A stretch of 64,000 nucleotides of DNA from Rhipicephalus microplus (GCF_043290135.1 NC_134700.1:163642053-163706052), one strand, 5' to 3'; shown: positions 1 through 13,642, numbered from the stretch's first letter. A program made the numbers and translations. The notes: generated by a model not told the origin, from the sequence alone.

Positions 1-627
1 TTCGTACGACCCTGATTACAAAGATTCATATACATCATCTGTTGCTTAACTGTCCCAAACGCATCACATATAGGAGCGACTAGACTAGGATATTTGCTTA
101 ATGGACATGGATCAATCTTTTTTTCATTAGCGATGATAACAAGCTCAAAGATAAATCCCAAAGCAATAAAAGTGCTTGAACGCCTTTTGGGCACAATGGC
201 ATTTGCGATTAGGATTGGTTGAAGAACATAAAAAGAACGCATCCTGCTTCTGTGCGCCAAACATTAGTGGGCTGTGATAACACAATAGTTTTGATATGGC
301 CGTGCACAAGGCTGTATTTGACTTTTGCATAAAATTAATTTTATCGCAACGATGTCCGCCATCGCGAAGAAATGACGCCAACAACTATTTCAAGTATTTT
401 TGGTTTGCATGGCACATAAATCATTAAACAAATCAGCTAAATCTTGATGGAATTCAATTGTGGTGGAATGTGCACTGCATGACGCCAGTATCAGCCAAAA
501 AAGGCATTTTATTTCTTTAACGAATTCTGAAAAAAAAAGGAGACCACGCTTTTCCCGCAAGTATTTTTTGGCCACTTTCTAGCCTAAATTATATCTAGCC
601 TAAATTAGGCTTCAAATGTGCAAAGGA
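1..627. other. No recognisable gene
   Basis: AT-rich sequence with only short random open frames. The one structured item at its end is a 13-base direct repeat (579-591 and 595-607, period 16) next to the hairpin at 628-669. Confidence 0.6.
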
Positions 628-669
628 ATTTTTCTGGTTTAGATGCAGATGCATCCAAACCAGAAAAAT
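628..669. repeat. Imperfect 19-bp hairpin
   Basis: Arms 628-646 and 651-669 are reverse complements at 18 of 19 positions around a 4-nt loop. The single mismatch is position 641 against 656. It could be a small foldback repeat or a cruciform-prone site. No transposon ends or target duplication are visible around it. Confidence 0.75.
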
Positions 670-699
670 AAGGCAGCTAAGCACTAGTGTTGCGGAAGG

Positions 700-1065
700 T
701 GAAGAAATGGCGGAGCTGGGCGACTTTTGTTGTTCCTCTTTGTTTTGCTCTTTTTCTTTCATGCTCATTCTTTCTTCTTTTTCTGCCATTTATTTTTTTC
801 TCCTTTCTTTGTCAGCTCTCCTTGTTTCTTTCTGTTTCTCTTCATTTACTTGTCACGCTTTCCCTCATTTTCTGTACTTCAATTCCTTTTTTTCCCCTTG
901 CTTTCTCTCAATTCCTTTCTTCTCGCTTTCTTTGTGTTTCTTTGCCTTTATTGCTTCCCAGCTTTTTCCTTATTTTGCTTTCTCTTTCTTTCTCGGCAAG
1001 GCTTTATTCTCTTCCATCCTCAGTTCTCTCCTTATCACCTTCACTTTTCTTGCTCACCCAGCAGA
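700..1065. repeat. Pyrimidine-rich tract
   Basis: About 360 bases of almost pure C/T on the plus strand (mixed CTTT, CTCT and TTCC runs). It opens all three plus frames and so creates Phe/Leu/Ser-rich pseudo-proteins that should not be called genes. Such tracts can form triplex DNA. It is not a simple tandem repeat. Confidence 0.8.
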
Positions 1066-1467
1066 GCAAGAAAAAAAAAGAAGTACACAGAAACCGAAAG
1101 AGAGACTACAGACAGCCATGCTAGGCAGTGTTGTGTTGTGTATGTTCTGCTAGCGTGCCTGCTTAGTCTAATCATAACAACGCCCGCTGACTGTTCGTGG
1201 GTACGCGGATTTTAGTCCGACCTCACCAAGTCTTTTTTTCGCAAAAATTTCGCTTCCTGTGTTTTCTTGCTGCCCTCTTCATTTTACTTCACACTCCCTG
1301 CATACTCGCTCATCAGTGTCACTGCATTCCGTGCCCAACTAATCGGCGCACGTGTTCTGACAGCAAAGCAAAAGACGAAGAAGAGGACGCAAAAAAGGGA
1401 AAGGATGAAGAGTGCCGCCCAGTTCTTGGCCGATCCCCCTTTGTTGGTGTGCGCCAGAGTAACAAGG

Positions 1468-1491
1468 ATCATCATCATCATCATCATCATC
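1468..1491. repeat. (ATC)8 microsatellite
   Basis: Eight uninterrupted ATC copies. In two frames this reads as His or Asp/Met runs, which explains the poly-His and poly-Asp stretches of short local open frames. Confidence 0.95.
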
Positions 1492-2429
1492 GAGAGCGTA
1501 CGCTGGTCTCTGTTCGCTCTGGGGCGTGTAACTGTTGACTTGGACTGCGTGGCTGTTGCGGGTGAAAGACCTCGAATCCCCCACCCCCGTAGAGTTTCCT
1601 AGATGTATACACTGGAGCGAACTCTAGCGCTAGTGTCTATGCGAGCTGCAACGCATGGCGGTTCAGCGAGCATGGGAATAATGGGTAGTACACGAATTTG
1701 TCTAACCTTCGTATACGTCTGGCTTTGTGTGTGTTCGTGTGGCTTGAAGCTGTTTTCTCACCACCTTAATCTTTTAGACTTAACATTTCAAATCGGTTCC
1801 CAAAGTTCCAAAGGGATTGTTCTTTCCTTCTAAACGAAGCTAAAACACGCCAATACAGAACGACACAGATGCGATTCGCCACCCGAAAGTACAAAGACTA
1901 GGCAAATCCGCGTACTACCCATCATTCCCGCGGTCGCTGAACTATCGCAGCGGCAGAGTCTTCTCTAGTTAATTTTAGGAAGCTCTATGTCTATCGCTAC
2001 TTAAGGGTGTAGTCAGCGCGAAGCTTCGGGTAGCGGGGGTTCAACGAGCATTTCTGGGTATGTTCCTGCGTGTGCTATGAGTCCTCGTATCGAAATGTCT
2101 GGAAGATTGAAAAATGTTGGGCACTTGAACTCCCAGGCCTCCTCCAGGCCACGCAAATGACTCCGCCTCCTTGATGCTGCAAAAAAAAAATCACTGCACA
2201 AGGATAGAAAGGTGGGCGAACCAGTAGTTCATATTCATTCAGCGAACTGGGAATGCAGTCACACACGACAGAGGACTGCCTAGCAGCATACTAGGCTTAG
2301 CCTTCCGCAGCTCTCACCCCTTGGATGAATAAAAGTTGGCACTCAACAGATAGTAGTAGAAATTCTGCAGCACCAGAGGCGAGCAGTGCTCGGCGTCTCA
2401 GATCCCCTTGAGTGTGAGCTAGTAAGGCA
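1492..2429. other. No recognisable gene
   Basis: Mixed-composition DNA with no long open frame, no RNA gene and no repeat I recognise. Confidence 0.5.
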
Positions 2430-2890
2430 CCGGTGTGTTCCGCTCGTGACACTTTTTTGTTCGCGTCTCATCGGCGTCTTCGCCGCGCATGCTCTCCTCA
2501 AGAACGCGCCGCCAGTGGCCGCCTTCTTCGGGTGACGCGCTACCCTGGAGAGCACTCTCGTCGGCGGGAGAGAGAAAGGCGGTGCTTTCCCTCCGTCACC
2601 TCCGCGCCACTCGGGAGAGCGAGCGCGCGCTGGAGCGCGCGTAGTCGGTAGCGGCTCGACGACCGAAGCGGGAGTCAGCTAACTCGGCGCTGTCACACGG
2701 CACTCGCTCGAGCCCACGGTGCGCGTGTCCACCTCCTCTCACGCAGCCGATCTGTCGGCGCTTGCCGGTAAAAGAGCGCGCGCGACTCCTCTCTCACGCA
2801 GCAGTCGAAGACGCCGAACACGAGGAACACTGCTCGATTCGGGACGTCCCGTTCGTTTCACTGCTCCGTTTCTCGGCAAGCTTCTACTCG
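2430..2890. promoter_or_regulatory. CpG-rich block, possible promoter or first exon
   Basis: This stretch is clearly richer in C, G and CpG than its surroundings, with many CGCG and GCGC steps between 2580 and 2830. No TATA box, splice pair or coding frame could be fixed with confidence. Open frames here are all under 90 codons and run on both strands, as expected of GC-rich DNA. A promoter or 5' non-coding exon is one reading; a GC-rich repeat fragment is another. Confidence 0.3.
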
Positions 2891-5800
2891 CACTTTTTTC
2901 CCTAAAAAGAAATTTACTACGTGCCAATTGTATATTCTACCTGCTCTCACTGTGAATCCCTTTTTCTCAACGAAAACGGCAGGTTTCCGTCAGCGCTGTT
3001 CAAAGGAGAGGAGATGAAATGCAGTGAACGCTCGGTTTAAACGTGTCTTGTGTCGCGAAAAGAATTTCTTCTTCATGGAGGACCACAGAGTGCGCGCTTT
3101 CCTCTCGCCTGGTCTCGAGTCGCCGACGTCGACACCCCCATGTCCGTGAGGCATTAGCATTTCTCGCCTTAGGCTGTTTGCGCAGCCAAGTCATCGAGCT
3201 TCTCCGTCGCCGGAGTTTGGATTGTCAAGTTCACCAGACTGGGCGTGGATTACGGCTACTTTGTAAGTGGTGCTTCTTCGGTATACTTTGTAGGTTGCTC
3301 TGAGTGCTACCGTCATGCCTTCAGAGCGCCACTGCATGCTGTGCCAAAGCTCGCGCATACCTCGACCTCGAAATGTCATGACACAGCGCATTGTTTTTAG
3401 CAAGAGCGGTAAGAAAATACAGAGAGCGCCATTAACACTTGAAGCACAGGTGAAGAATAATATTAAAATTGTTTCCAAAAATTGAAAAATTGAGCTGAAT
3501 TTTTATGTGTGGGAAGGAACTGGTGTGACTCTCATCAAATCTGTGTATATATAGCCTTGTCGAACCTAAATTTTGAATGTGCGCTTGCAAGACGTAACTT
3601 TATATACTCGTTAGTAATATTTTCCGATGTTGTCTAAATACGATGCGCGTGTGCCTTTTTCAACAGCCGTTCACCGACACAGTTTGCAACGTGAAGCAAT
3701 AGTAAATACAAGGATTAGTTAATACAGAAGAATAAGAATGAGTCAATACACAGTTTTTTTTTCTGAACTATAGCGCAGTAAACACAACACCAGTAGCATA
3801 ATATAGCGACTGGTGTGGATGATTTCAAGTTGATTCGGAACTTACATGGGAATCTTTTACAGCTACGTGCAACATGGTACACGAACGTTTCCTTTTTTGC
3901 TTGCTTAACATTTTTTCCAGCATCGCAGTCAATGAAGATATTAGCGCTCGCTATCCCCCTATATCTTATTCACTCAACCAACTATAAAGTAAAGTAAAGT
4001 TTATTAACCGTGATCTTTGATGCTCGAACCGTAGAACGTGGGCGACATCCACATAACTTTGCGTTCGCTATTGCTCATGCCCGTTTCATAGACTTCGTTA
4101 ATGGTGCGCCAAGAAACGCAGTGGCTGAAAATTTTTCTTACAGAAAGTAGTAGTCTAATACGTTTCCACGACTACTACGCCCGGGTGTTCCAGGCAGCAT
4201 CCTTATTCGCTTCAGTCACTGGCATAATACGGCTTTGTACCTCAGATGCACTGTCCATTTAAACGACACATTCCCAAACCGCTCCTCATACACTTCGCGT
4301 ATTGACCATAAACCGATTCATTCTAGTGCAATTTGTTGTGAATTGATTTTTTTACTGCTGCCATGGAGAAGGTCAGAGGGAGATGGCTACCTTAATGCTC
4401 ATGTACTTAGCTTCGGGAACTGCGATAGATTTTTAACCAGGCAGACACTTGTACAGCCTTGATGAAGAGAGGTCTGTTGCGAGAAATGGAAAAGCGCCTA
4501 TACGTTCTTTATTTGTTTTGCGAACGTTTTTTTTTTTTCGGTGCTCACGGCGTCGCGAATCTCGGTGGCAATGTTTGCAGGATTCAAAGATTTCACCATG
4601 GTGACCTCGAATACCTGAGCGATCCGTGTTAGAAATATTTAATTGGTATTCTCACGGAGCCATTGCAACTATTCGGCAACATCACGTCTGGTCTGGCATG
4701 GCCAGTGCGAGTGCATCGACGATTTTATCCTCGAAGTCCTTCTGCGCACACATACACTTACGTTTCACAGCCACATTCGGCACTCCGATCATGTGCGACG
4801 GTGTAGCCAGAGCCAGGATTACGTATTTGCTACTTTATATAGCGCGTCTTTTAATGAAGGAAAAACAAACATGTATGCGAGCAGCAGCAACCCCGCAAGA
4901 TAAAGGAGCGCAAGAATGAAAAAAAAAGCTGTTCCTTGCCTATCGACCACAACAAACGTGAGTTACGTGCGCAAGCAGACCTCAGCCGTTGTGTTCGTAG
5001 TGAATGGTCTTTATATGTATACGTTATAATACGTTACGGTACGTTATGATTATGTAGCCTGTTTTCCTAATGTCATTTTCTTTCAAGTGAAAGAAATATA
5101 CATATTCCAAAGTTTTAAATGACAAACAGTATAGTTAGGATGCATACGTTAAGTGAAGTTGATCACTAAAGATTTTTATAGTGTGAATCCAAATATAAGT
5201 ACACTGGGGCTTCATGCATTTCACCCCGATAGAAACACCTTAGTCGGGAATCACTCCAACATCTCCGAACTTAGCACGCAGCGCTTTGATCGAAAGGCTA
5301 CCACGAGAGGCGCTACTCAAGAAAAAAAACGCACACACACACACACAATGATTTATAAACCATAACATTTGAGACCGGTTCCACCGATTTACATGTATAT
5401 ATGGCCTTTACAATGCTCACGCATTGAAGCAGTGGTACTACGTAGTGTAATAACTGCTCTTCACATTAGGAATGTTGAGCACATCGAAAAGACAAGCTTT
5501 GTGACTGCATGGTCGACATGCTGAATCCGGACACAGAAACGGCACTGAAGCCCAAAGTGTTAGGTAACAAAGAACTGGTTCACTACGTTGGGTTATGAAG
5601 TTAGACGCTTGCTTGTCATATCGCCATTCTGTCCTGCGACACTTTCCTTCGTCCAGTGTCGCGCAGTCAAAACTGGGCATTCCTTGGGGGAAGACTGTTT
5701 GGATCTAAACCAGCCGAACAGCGCCCATATTAACGTCACAAATACCAGCCGATCCTCACGAAGTGCATATCATTAGCGAAGCGTCTTGAACAATCACATA

Positions 5801-7841
5801 ACCACTATAACTAACGTAATGAATCCGACCACCATTGATTTAAGAAGTAGCCCTATCTTGTGTCAGCCAGTGGTCGGCAGCTTATTTATTTGCGTGAAGC
5901 CGACAGAGTGGAAGCCAGGTGGTAAGCAGAGGGGGATGGATTAAAGAGAAAAAAAATTGGCGTATGGTCAATACTTTAGAAAAGTGGAATATAAATCATG
6001 CTTATTTTCTACGCACACGTCACAAGGCTAGAATTAACAAACATACGTTACAACCACAAACCCCATTTCAGGTGAAAAATAATAAATCGACCTGCAGACA
6101 CGAAATGAAGGGGAGAAAATGGGTTCTCACCCCGTGCTGGCAGCCGCCAGTTACCGACACGTGGTCCAGGTCACGATTACGAAAATAGCTGCTTCAGGTT
6201 CAGCGTCCACATATGTAGATGCGACTTGTTTTTGCGAGTTTCCGAGACTAGTACTAGGAAACAGAAGGGCGAGATACATTGCTCGTAGCATCAACTGAAC
6301 CTTCTGTGCAGTCAACGCGTCATTACCTTGAACCCTATGTGTTCCATATCACCGCAGTCTGTGGCTTTGATTAAGGAACTACGATGTTCGATGAGTCACT
6401 CGTCATGTCGTGTTCCAGGACTAACTTCATAAGCATTATTATTTTTTAACCGAGCTAAACACCAACTGCGCGTTCATTTTGAACCCTAGATTGCCTTCAT
6501 TATGCATAAAAATTGAACATGACTAGCTGTAGAATATTCGAATATTTGGATATATGGTAATTACTTATAATTAGTAAAGCTCACAAAAACAACACATTTG
6601 TTGGTTTGCTTTCGTGGAATGTGTCAAGTGGCTTACTGTTGCGTTATACATAATTTATAGACACTTACGGGCAATATAGCTTAATTCGTGCCTGAATTAG
6701 ATATACATGAAGTCGTTACCTACTTGTAGTTGCATTGTGTGAGCGTGCGTTTGTTGTTTGCGGTGTGTGTGCGCATGTGCGTGCGTGTGCACCTGCTACC
6801 TTCCGTGTTTTTCTTCTTACGACTTAAGGAGGGAATGCTAAGTGGTTTTAATGAACTGTTTACTCGACGTCACTTGTTTACTTTTCGATTCATCGCGTGG
6901 TTCCCATTGTTGAGGGCTCTCTGAATACGCTGCTCGCTGATTGTCCAGATAATTACTTGGGTCTTGGGTAAGACGATGCGACGAGCGAAAAAAAAAAGAA
7001 ATGCTCGCGGCATTCCTTCTCACATTACGCCCGTCTTGGCACAACTGCGTCCCATTGTCGCTGCAAGCTTTGTATTCGTCTCCGGACAGCTACCGGCGAA
7101 ACGTACGAAACGGGGTATTAACGCTTTAAATAGAAACCGAGGCAAGCAATAAAGAAAAATGCACTTAGACAAAAGCCGTAAGCCCCCGTGTATCTTTTAC
7201 TCTTTCTATCCCTCTCTCTCTTTCTTTTACTCGCCTTCGACGTAACGAACCTGGCTGCCCTTGAGATTTCGGTTGCCTCGCTCGAAGGCTTGATGTGGAA
7301 GACCGGTTCGTTTTCTGGTTGTTGCGTGAAAGAAAATCTAGAATTTCCACACTACCCGAGCCACTTCTCTTTATTTATTCTTTTCTGTCCATAACCTCGA
7401 AACTGGAGTCCGTTTCGTGTTGCTTCTAAATGTTCCAGAGCCCCGGTGTGTATATTGACAAAAGGGAAAGATTGTTGCCTTTATTGGCGTAGGATAAATA
7501 AACAAAGACCAAACGATAAATCTTCTTTTCCGGTAGAGATAACCTCTTTTGCACGTTTTTATTACTCGTGAGAGGGTGGAAAAGAAAGCAGATATTCACG
7601 GCTGTGGGTGCCATATGAGATGTGAGAAGGCCGTCCCGCACTTTGAGATTCGTGCCAACACCTTCCGCTTAGCGAAGGTCTGTAATGGGACGAGATTCAT
7701 TCTAAAGTAGATAGATACACTTGTTATTCAGATTCGGCATACAAAGCCGAAACGAGTTACGCCTTGTATTTACCCCGGGTTGCTCCATGGCGACCTCAGA
7801 TAAATACTGAATGTACGACGAAAAAGTCTATGCGATTAATT
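2891..7841. other. No recognisable gene, 5 kb
   Basis: Only short frames (under 100 codons) on both strands, with no match to any protein family I know. Small features include a short CA run at 5331-5347 and an AAAGT repeat near 3989. I see no RNA gene, LINE or SINE here. The sequence may be intergenic or intronic. Confidence 0.5.
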
Positions 7842-8056
7842 ATTGATTGAATTATTGATTGAATGATTGATTGATTGATTGATATGTGAGGTGTAACGTT
7901 CAAAAACCACGTATAATTATGAGAGACACTGGGGTGGAGGGCTCCGGAAATTTAGACCACCTGGAGTTCTTTGACATGCACCAGAATCGGAGCACATGGG
8001 GCTATGCAGCTTTTTTGTCTCCATAGAAATTACAGCCGTCGCAGAGTTCGTGCGAA
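7842..8056 (-). mobile_element. Diverged Ruka-like tick SINE (tail and body)
   Basis: The order of blocks matches the better SINE copies at 9.7 and 59.3 kb read on the minus strand. A GATT/ATTG-rich tail (7841-7883) is followed by the conserved body around GGAAATTTAGACCACCTGG (near 7946). The tRNA-derived head is too eroded to show a clear B box. Several indels separate it from the other copies, so it is an old insertion. Confidence 0.7.
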
Positions 8057-9696
8057 TGAGCCACGCAGAATACGAAGCAGTGCGCGCATTCATAATATTT
8101 TTTTACGCAAGCGTAGTTCCTTCTACCAAAACAAAAAGCCCCTGAAGAGCGATAATGAACGTGTTATAGCGACGGCCGCTAATTAGCCCGACGACAAATT
8201 CCTGGCCTGGACATCTATGGTCCGGAAGAGCTCTTCGCAATTATTAGGCTGAGTTCGATAATTACGTTTCCGATGCCAGGTTTCATTCAACTCACTCCTT
8301 TATAAAAACCTGAGCTTCTGCTGTGAGCCAAGTTTGCAATTTTCAACGATGGAGAACTTTTTAGTGTTTTATGACTTTCGCTTATAAACCATATGCTGCG
8401 CATGCGATGTAGCGGCGCTTCTGAAAGTCTACTGCTGTGAATGTCACGCTCATTTATTCACTGTATGAGTTTCTGGTATAGCCCTAATGTTTCATGACAC
8501 GTTAGTTAGAAAAACGCATGCACATCAGCCACCTAACTTCGCCTAATTTTTTTGCTTTCTAGCACAATTACGTTTTACACTGCTTTTAAAAAAGCTCCGC
8601 TGACCTTTAGCGATTCTTATGTCACCTCAGCCTTTTCCTCCATTGCCTAGCGCGGCCAGGGCATGGGAGCGGAGGGGGAAAGGCAGTTATTTCTCTTTCC
8701 CGATTTTCTTTTTTAATTTGGCATGTGTGAACATACACAGGCACATAGGAACGCACGCACAGTCATATTATCGCAACCTCTCCTCATCCCCCCCCCCATA
8801 AAATATATTTTATGGCTGCACCACTTTCTCCTTTTTACTGAACATCTGTTAATACAGTATCTAATAGCTGCGCCTTTCCTTTCGATGTGTTGCCTGAAAA
8901 TAATGCCCCTAGTAGAGTTCTTACAGCCACAGGGAACGTCACTGACAGCTATAGTATTTAGTTGTGTCATACGCAGTCAGTATGCAGCTCATTTCACATA
9001 ATTAACGAGTACATGCCCCCTTATACAAGTTGGCTATCGCCTATTACTTTCGAGACTAAAATCCGTGACTACTTTGGTGAAACAGAAACATGGTCAGAGC
9101 TACTACATCTTTTTGACTGCATCGGCCTGTTAACTGTTAAGAATAAGTAAACCTTAACGTTTTAGAACCGGTCGGAAGCGGCTCATTGCAATATAAAGCG
9201 ATACGAAGATGTAGTCACAAATATGGAAACATATGCAAACGAAATGAGCACCACACGCCCTCCACCTTATTAGGAATGTTTTACCTTGCACGTTCTTTCT
9301 CGACATATTACCAGAGATTAGTGAAAGTGGACAGTTATAAAAAAATCATGGCTCTATGCATTGACGAAGATGAGTGCATGTAAGAGTACGTAGAGATTAT
9401 GTGCAAATGGCAACGAGGCAGATGCATTTATTGTTCATTATTCTTTTCTAAGTACATGAAATGTGCAAACAAAATGAAACCAATTATGTCTAGCGATTTG
9501 ATTAGTAAACGATAGGGAGAATTATTTATGCCAGGGCTCGAGGCGCTATAATTCTGCAGCTCTCTAGTGCAGTTCCATTGGGAATGGACAAAGTTTACAG
9601 AGGAATCGAAGCGACAGAAAACAGAAGATACCAACCAACGAATACGTGCGCAACCGCCCTCGATCAAGCGCCGGAATGCCCGCCATCGTTCGTGCA
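8057..9696. other. No recognisable gene
   Basis: Short frames only. A run of nine C residues lies near 8790. No repeat family recognised. Confidence 0.5.
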
Positions 9697-9965
9697 CTGC
9701 TGTCACAGATTTATTGATTGATATGTGGGGTTTAACGTCCCAAAACCACTATATGATTATGAGAGACGCCGTAGTGGAGGGCTCCGGAAATTTAGACCAC
9801 CTGGGGTTCTTTAACGTGCACCCAAATCTGAGCACACGGGCCTACAACATTTCCGCCTCCATCGGAAATGCAGCCGCCGCAGCCGGGATTCGAACCCGCG
9901 CCCTGCGGGTCAGCAGCCGAGTACCTTAGCTACTAGACCACCGCGGCGGGGCCTGCTGTCACAGA
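9697..9965 (-). mobile_element. Ruka-like tRNA-derived SINE with 13-bp target duplication
   Basis: On the minus strand this has a tRNA-like head with an A box (TGGTCTAGTAG, near 9940) and a B box (GGTTCGAATCCC, near 9890). A conserved body of about 130 bp and an ATCAATCAATAAA-type tail follow. The flanking 13 bases CTGCTGTCACAGA occur exactly at 9697-9709 and 9953-9965, the hallmark of LINE-driven target-primed insertion, so the element itself is 9710-9952. Layout and length fit the SINE described from ixodid ticks. RNA polymerase III transcription from the internal boxes is expected from the family but not shown here. The exact duplication suggests a fairly young insertion. Confidence 0.9.
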
Positions 9966-10047
9966 AGGTGAGGGTCACACACTCTAGGTAAGGAATAGGC
10001 ATTTCTTTTCATTATCAAGTACACGCACTATCAAAAATAAGAAACAG

Positions 10048-10612
10048 GACAATAAAATACAACTTATATGGGTGCCCGCTCATGCGGGGAGTCCAGGGAA
10101 TGAGGCGTTCCACCGCGTAGCCCGAGGTTTAATCAACCGGGACGTGGAACCCTCCACCCTGAACTTCCCGCAGGAAGGGATCACTACGTATAGCGAAATT
10201 ACAGCGTATTACCGAGAGGAACGCAAGGCATACGCGGCCCCGCAGGCAGATATGTAAAGAGAACAGGCCATGATCTGGAGGCAAATCCAAACAGATTCTT
10301 TGCCCAGCCCTCATCGGCTGTCTAAAATTTACCCAGAAGAGAATAAGCCAAACTGCCGACATTGCAGCTGTGTGAAAGCTACCCAAAATCACATTCTTTG
10401 GGAGTGCGGGGGTAATTCCCCACCAAGAACAATACTGCCAGCCTCTTCACTCGATGCGTGGGAGTTACTCCTGCCATGAGGTGACTGCCGCCTTCAGGCA
10501 GAAATGATTAACTGGGCTGAAATGATCGTGACAAGCTTTTGGCCACCACCCTTCGAGCCGCCAGCAAATCAAGTTTACCGACCTTGCTATGCCATCAATA
10601 AAGTTGTTTCTC
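10048..10612 (+). pseudogene. I-clade LINE, 3' end (RNase H tail and CCHC motif)
   Basis: The frame starts inside an RNase H domain with VPAHAGSPGNEAFHRVAR (about 10070-10130), the last RNase H motif as seen in I-group LINEs. A TAA at about 10255 breaks the frame. It resumes with a cysteine motif CX2CX8HX4C (CRHC...HILWEC, about 10355-10410), also usual at the C-terminus of these polymerases. The element ends near CAATAAAGTTG at 10598-10610. The reverse transcriptase part is missing, so this is a 5'-truncated dead copy. It belongs to the same general family as the LINE at 15.5-19.4 kb but is not identical. Confidence 0.85.
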
Positions 10613-13600
10613 ATCATCCCCCACTCACTCAGAGGCCGTGCTTTTCGCTTTATCAGCTATAGGCCCCGCGTATGTCAGTGGCGGCAAGTACTCGGATGCT
10701 AGTCCGTTGCGCTCCAAAAGTATTGAAAGTTGGGCTGTTTGGTGAGGTGGCGTATTTTTGGAGACGAAACCGGAGTAAAAGAGAAGGGATGTGGATGAGG
10801 TCTTCTACTTCTTCTTCATCATTTTTTAGCGGTACAAAAACATTCATCATTGTGCTCGGCGCATTTCGTGTTTTTAAAACTAGCTTTTCAGATAAGTGGT
10901 TTGACCAAACTGATAAAAACTCAAGTCAGGTAGAAGTACAGGAGAGGCTGGAATCTCGGGATAGATGACTATTCTTCTACAGGGAATGTTGCGTGTCGCT
11001 GTTAAACAGGGAATGTCACCATCGAGCGACAACCCCAGCTCTGCAATGCACTACTTTATGCCATGTGCAAACCTGCGACTGTTTGCAAATCCTGCAAGCT
11101 TTCTAATAACTCGACGTAGAAATGTCGGCAAACCAAACCAAAACAAATTTGTTTCCCATTTTTTCAAAAAAAAAACAAAAAGAGATAAAACGCATCATGC
11201 ACACTTGAGGCACAGGTCAAAATTTGTTTTAGAATTGTTTGCTGTATAGGAATGTACTAGTGGCCTTGATTTTTTCTAATCTAAGACTAGTTGCTGGCAT
11301 GATTCTCAATAAAGTTATTCAATACGCCCCGGTGGTGCAACGGCTCAGATGCCAGTGAATGTTAACGAACACCATGTGGGGAAAATGCCCCTTGTTGAAC
11401 AGTGTTCATCTCTAATAAAAGCTCAGGCACTTTTTCCAACACTGTAAACAAATGATGTATTCACGTGATATGATTTCTTTTTAAAGTACACATTTCTATG
11501 CCGATGTAACCATGCACAAACGACAAGCCGCAGCACGTGCACTTCGTGTTTCTTTGAACGTTGAACTTGTGTATATAACCATTAGTTGGGTGAGTGAGCG
11601 ATACGAAGGTGCGCATGTATGAATTATGAATGCATCAAGTGCAACATTGAGCAGTCAATCGTGTCAGTTCCAGAAACGTTGTCCCACACAAAGGAGAACA
11701 GAAAAAAAAGTGGCATGCGCTATCACATGGTTTATTGAACACTTTTCCGTAAATAATGCCTGCATCTTTCGGTGTTCATTCTACCCGTTAACTTGTGTAC
11801 GGCAGCGCTTGACATTCGTCATTGATGTTCGTCATTTTAACTTTACATTCCTCTGCGCACAAGTTCGGATGCTAAAATTATATTTTGACTAATTGCACTG
11901 ATAGACGCCGGACGTGACACTTCCTAGTTAAGCATCTGCAGCGGCTCCCGTTGTCCGGCCAAAGAGTAAGGAAAAGTCAGCAGCCGAAAAGTTTCCGAGA
12001 GCAGTTGGCTTTTCCGCCAAGAAGATTCTTTCTAACATTCTCCTACCGGCTATACATAGCCGGTAAGCGTGACCTTCGCAAAGCTCCATGGTGAACGCAC
12101 GCTTTTGCGATGATTATTCTAAATTGCTACGTAGCCGAGTATCCCCTACTATTTGTCTGTGCTCGAGTTGCAAAAAGCCGAGCGTTACACCCCATACCTC
12201 CAGCCTTGTAGAGCCCACTCTCATTTCCACAATGCACGTCGCGCTCGAAACGACATAATTATGCTTTATGAACTGAGGAACGGGATGGCTGAAGACTGGC
12301 GCAGACCAAGAGTACAGCGTTGTCTCTACCATTGTTAATGATACAGCAAAATGTTGGGCAACGAGATGACAACGCTTTCATGAGAAAGTGCTTTCTTTCT
12401 TGCCACTGACCAATCAACATCTGTGATGATATGTACCGAAGGATACGTTCAAATATCTTTTCAAGATCTCATTACTAGCGTAAGACTTTCTTGACGCAAC
12501 ATTTCTTTGGCCGTGAAAGCTCGTCATGTTCCATCGGTGTAGCCACGAGGTAGAACACCAAACCTTTGCCCACTCCATATTCTTTTTAAAATGGTACTCG
12601 ATCACATCTCTCAGCGCCGCTTCTACTTGAAATTAAAGAGGTGCTTCACCCGAAAAAAAACTTTTCTGCCTACGCCTCTGCCATGTTCACACAATTTTTG
12701 AGTAGTGAAGCTCTCTAGGCTCTCGCGATGTTCGTTGACCCCATTGTCATAGCCTCCCATGGTACAGAAGCACAGTTGATACGTATATTCTAAACATAGC
12801 TTTTATAACGCGCATAGGTTTAAAATAGACCGGGCCCAGTCCGTGCAATTGTCTGCTGTCCATTCGTCCGTGCTTTAATCTAGTAGGCAACTTGAACGTG
12901 CGCAGCATTGACCCTAAGAACTAGCTTCGTTCCATCATCAGCATTCACTTTGTGAATCTGCAGTAACTTTTTCCCCCTTCATGACAAACTGTCTCTTCTC
13001 TCAACGCGAAATACCCAAGCCTCGCGTGCCCACCCACACTGACATGCCAGTGCACGAGAGGCATGGGTTCCCCCTGCCGCAAGAAGCATGAGCAGGCACG
13101 AGGCGTTGCAAACGCTATCACAAGGACTCGCTACGCCCTTCGTTCGTTCTTTTGCTACCGTGGTTACACCGACGACAACGACGCCGCTCAGCGTAGGAAT
13201 GGGCCCCTGAGAACTGCGTTCTAGAATATATGAGGCTCTAGCTTAAAGAACTTCCACTAGGGATTTCGAACGAAGCTTTATCAATATTTGTGGAAAACCA
13301 GTTCAGGAGCTTACTCCTTATGCTCGAGCTTCGTCTTTCCATACCATTGTCGTAGCCACGCTCCCTATAAAGCGAATGACCAGGTGCATGAGAGGCCACA
13401 ATGGGCAAGACATACTAGCTAATGAAACTCAAGCTCCGACGTGAAATGCGACCAACGTGACCTGCACGCTGTTGGCATGCATATGGTTGGCACTGTTGCA
13501 AGGCACCGGGCTTTCACTGCCCGTGAGAAGGCACGTCTTTGTATGATGATCGAGTGGATGTACGGTGAATGAATGGTTTACCCGATATAACCTCTGGAGC

Positions 13601-13642
13601 AAATTATAATCACTTGTCTTGGCTCATACACAGAAAAAACAT
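10613..13642. other. No recognisable gene, 3 kb
   Basis: Only short frames. A tRNA-like or SINE-like stretch may begin near 11325 (CCCCGGTGGTGCAACGG) but lacks a convincing B box. A 10-bp perfect inverted repeat with a 2-nt spacer (TACCGGCTAT and its complement) lies at 12044-12065. Confidence 0.5.

Noticed and set aside
687..1215. Three overlapping 145-162-codon open frames
   Set aside because: They are produced by the pyrimidine-rich tract, which lacks stops in all plus frames. Composition is Phe/Leu/Ser only, with no domain.
1339..1584. Poly-Asp/poly-His short proteins
   Set aside because: Encoded by the (ATC)8 microsatellite.
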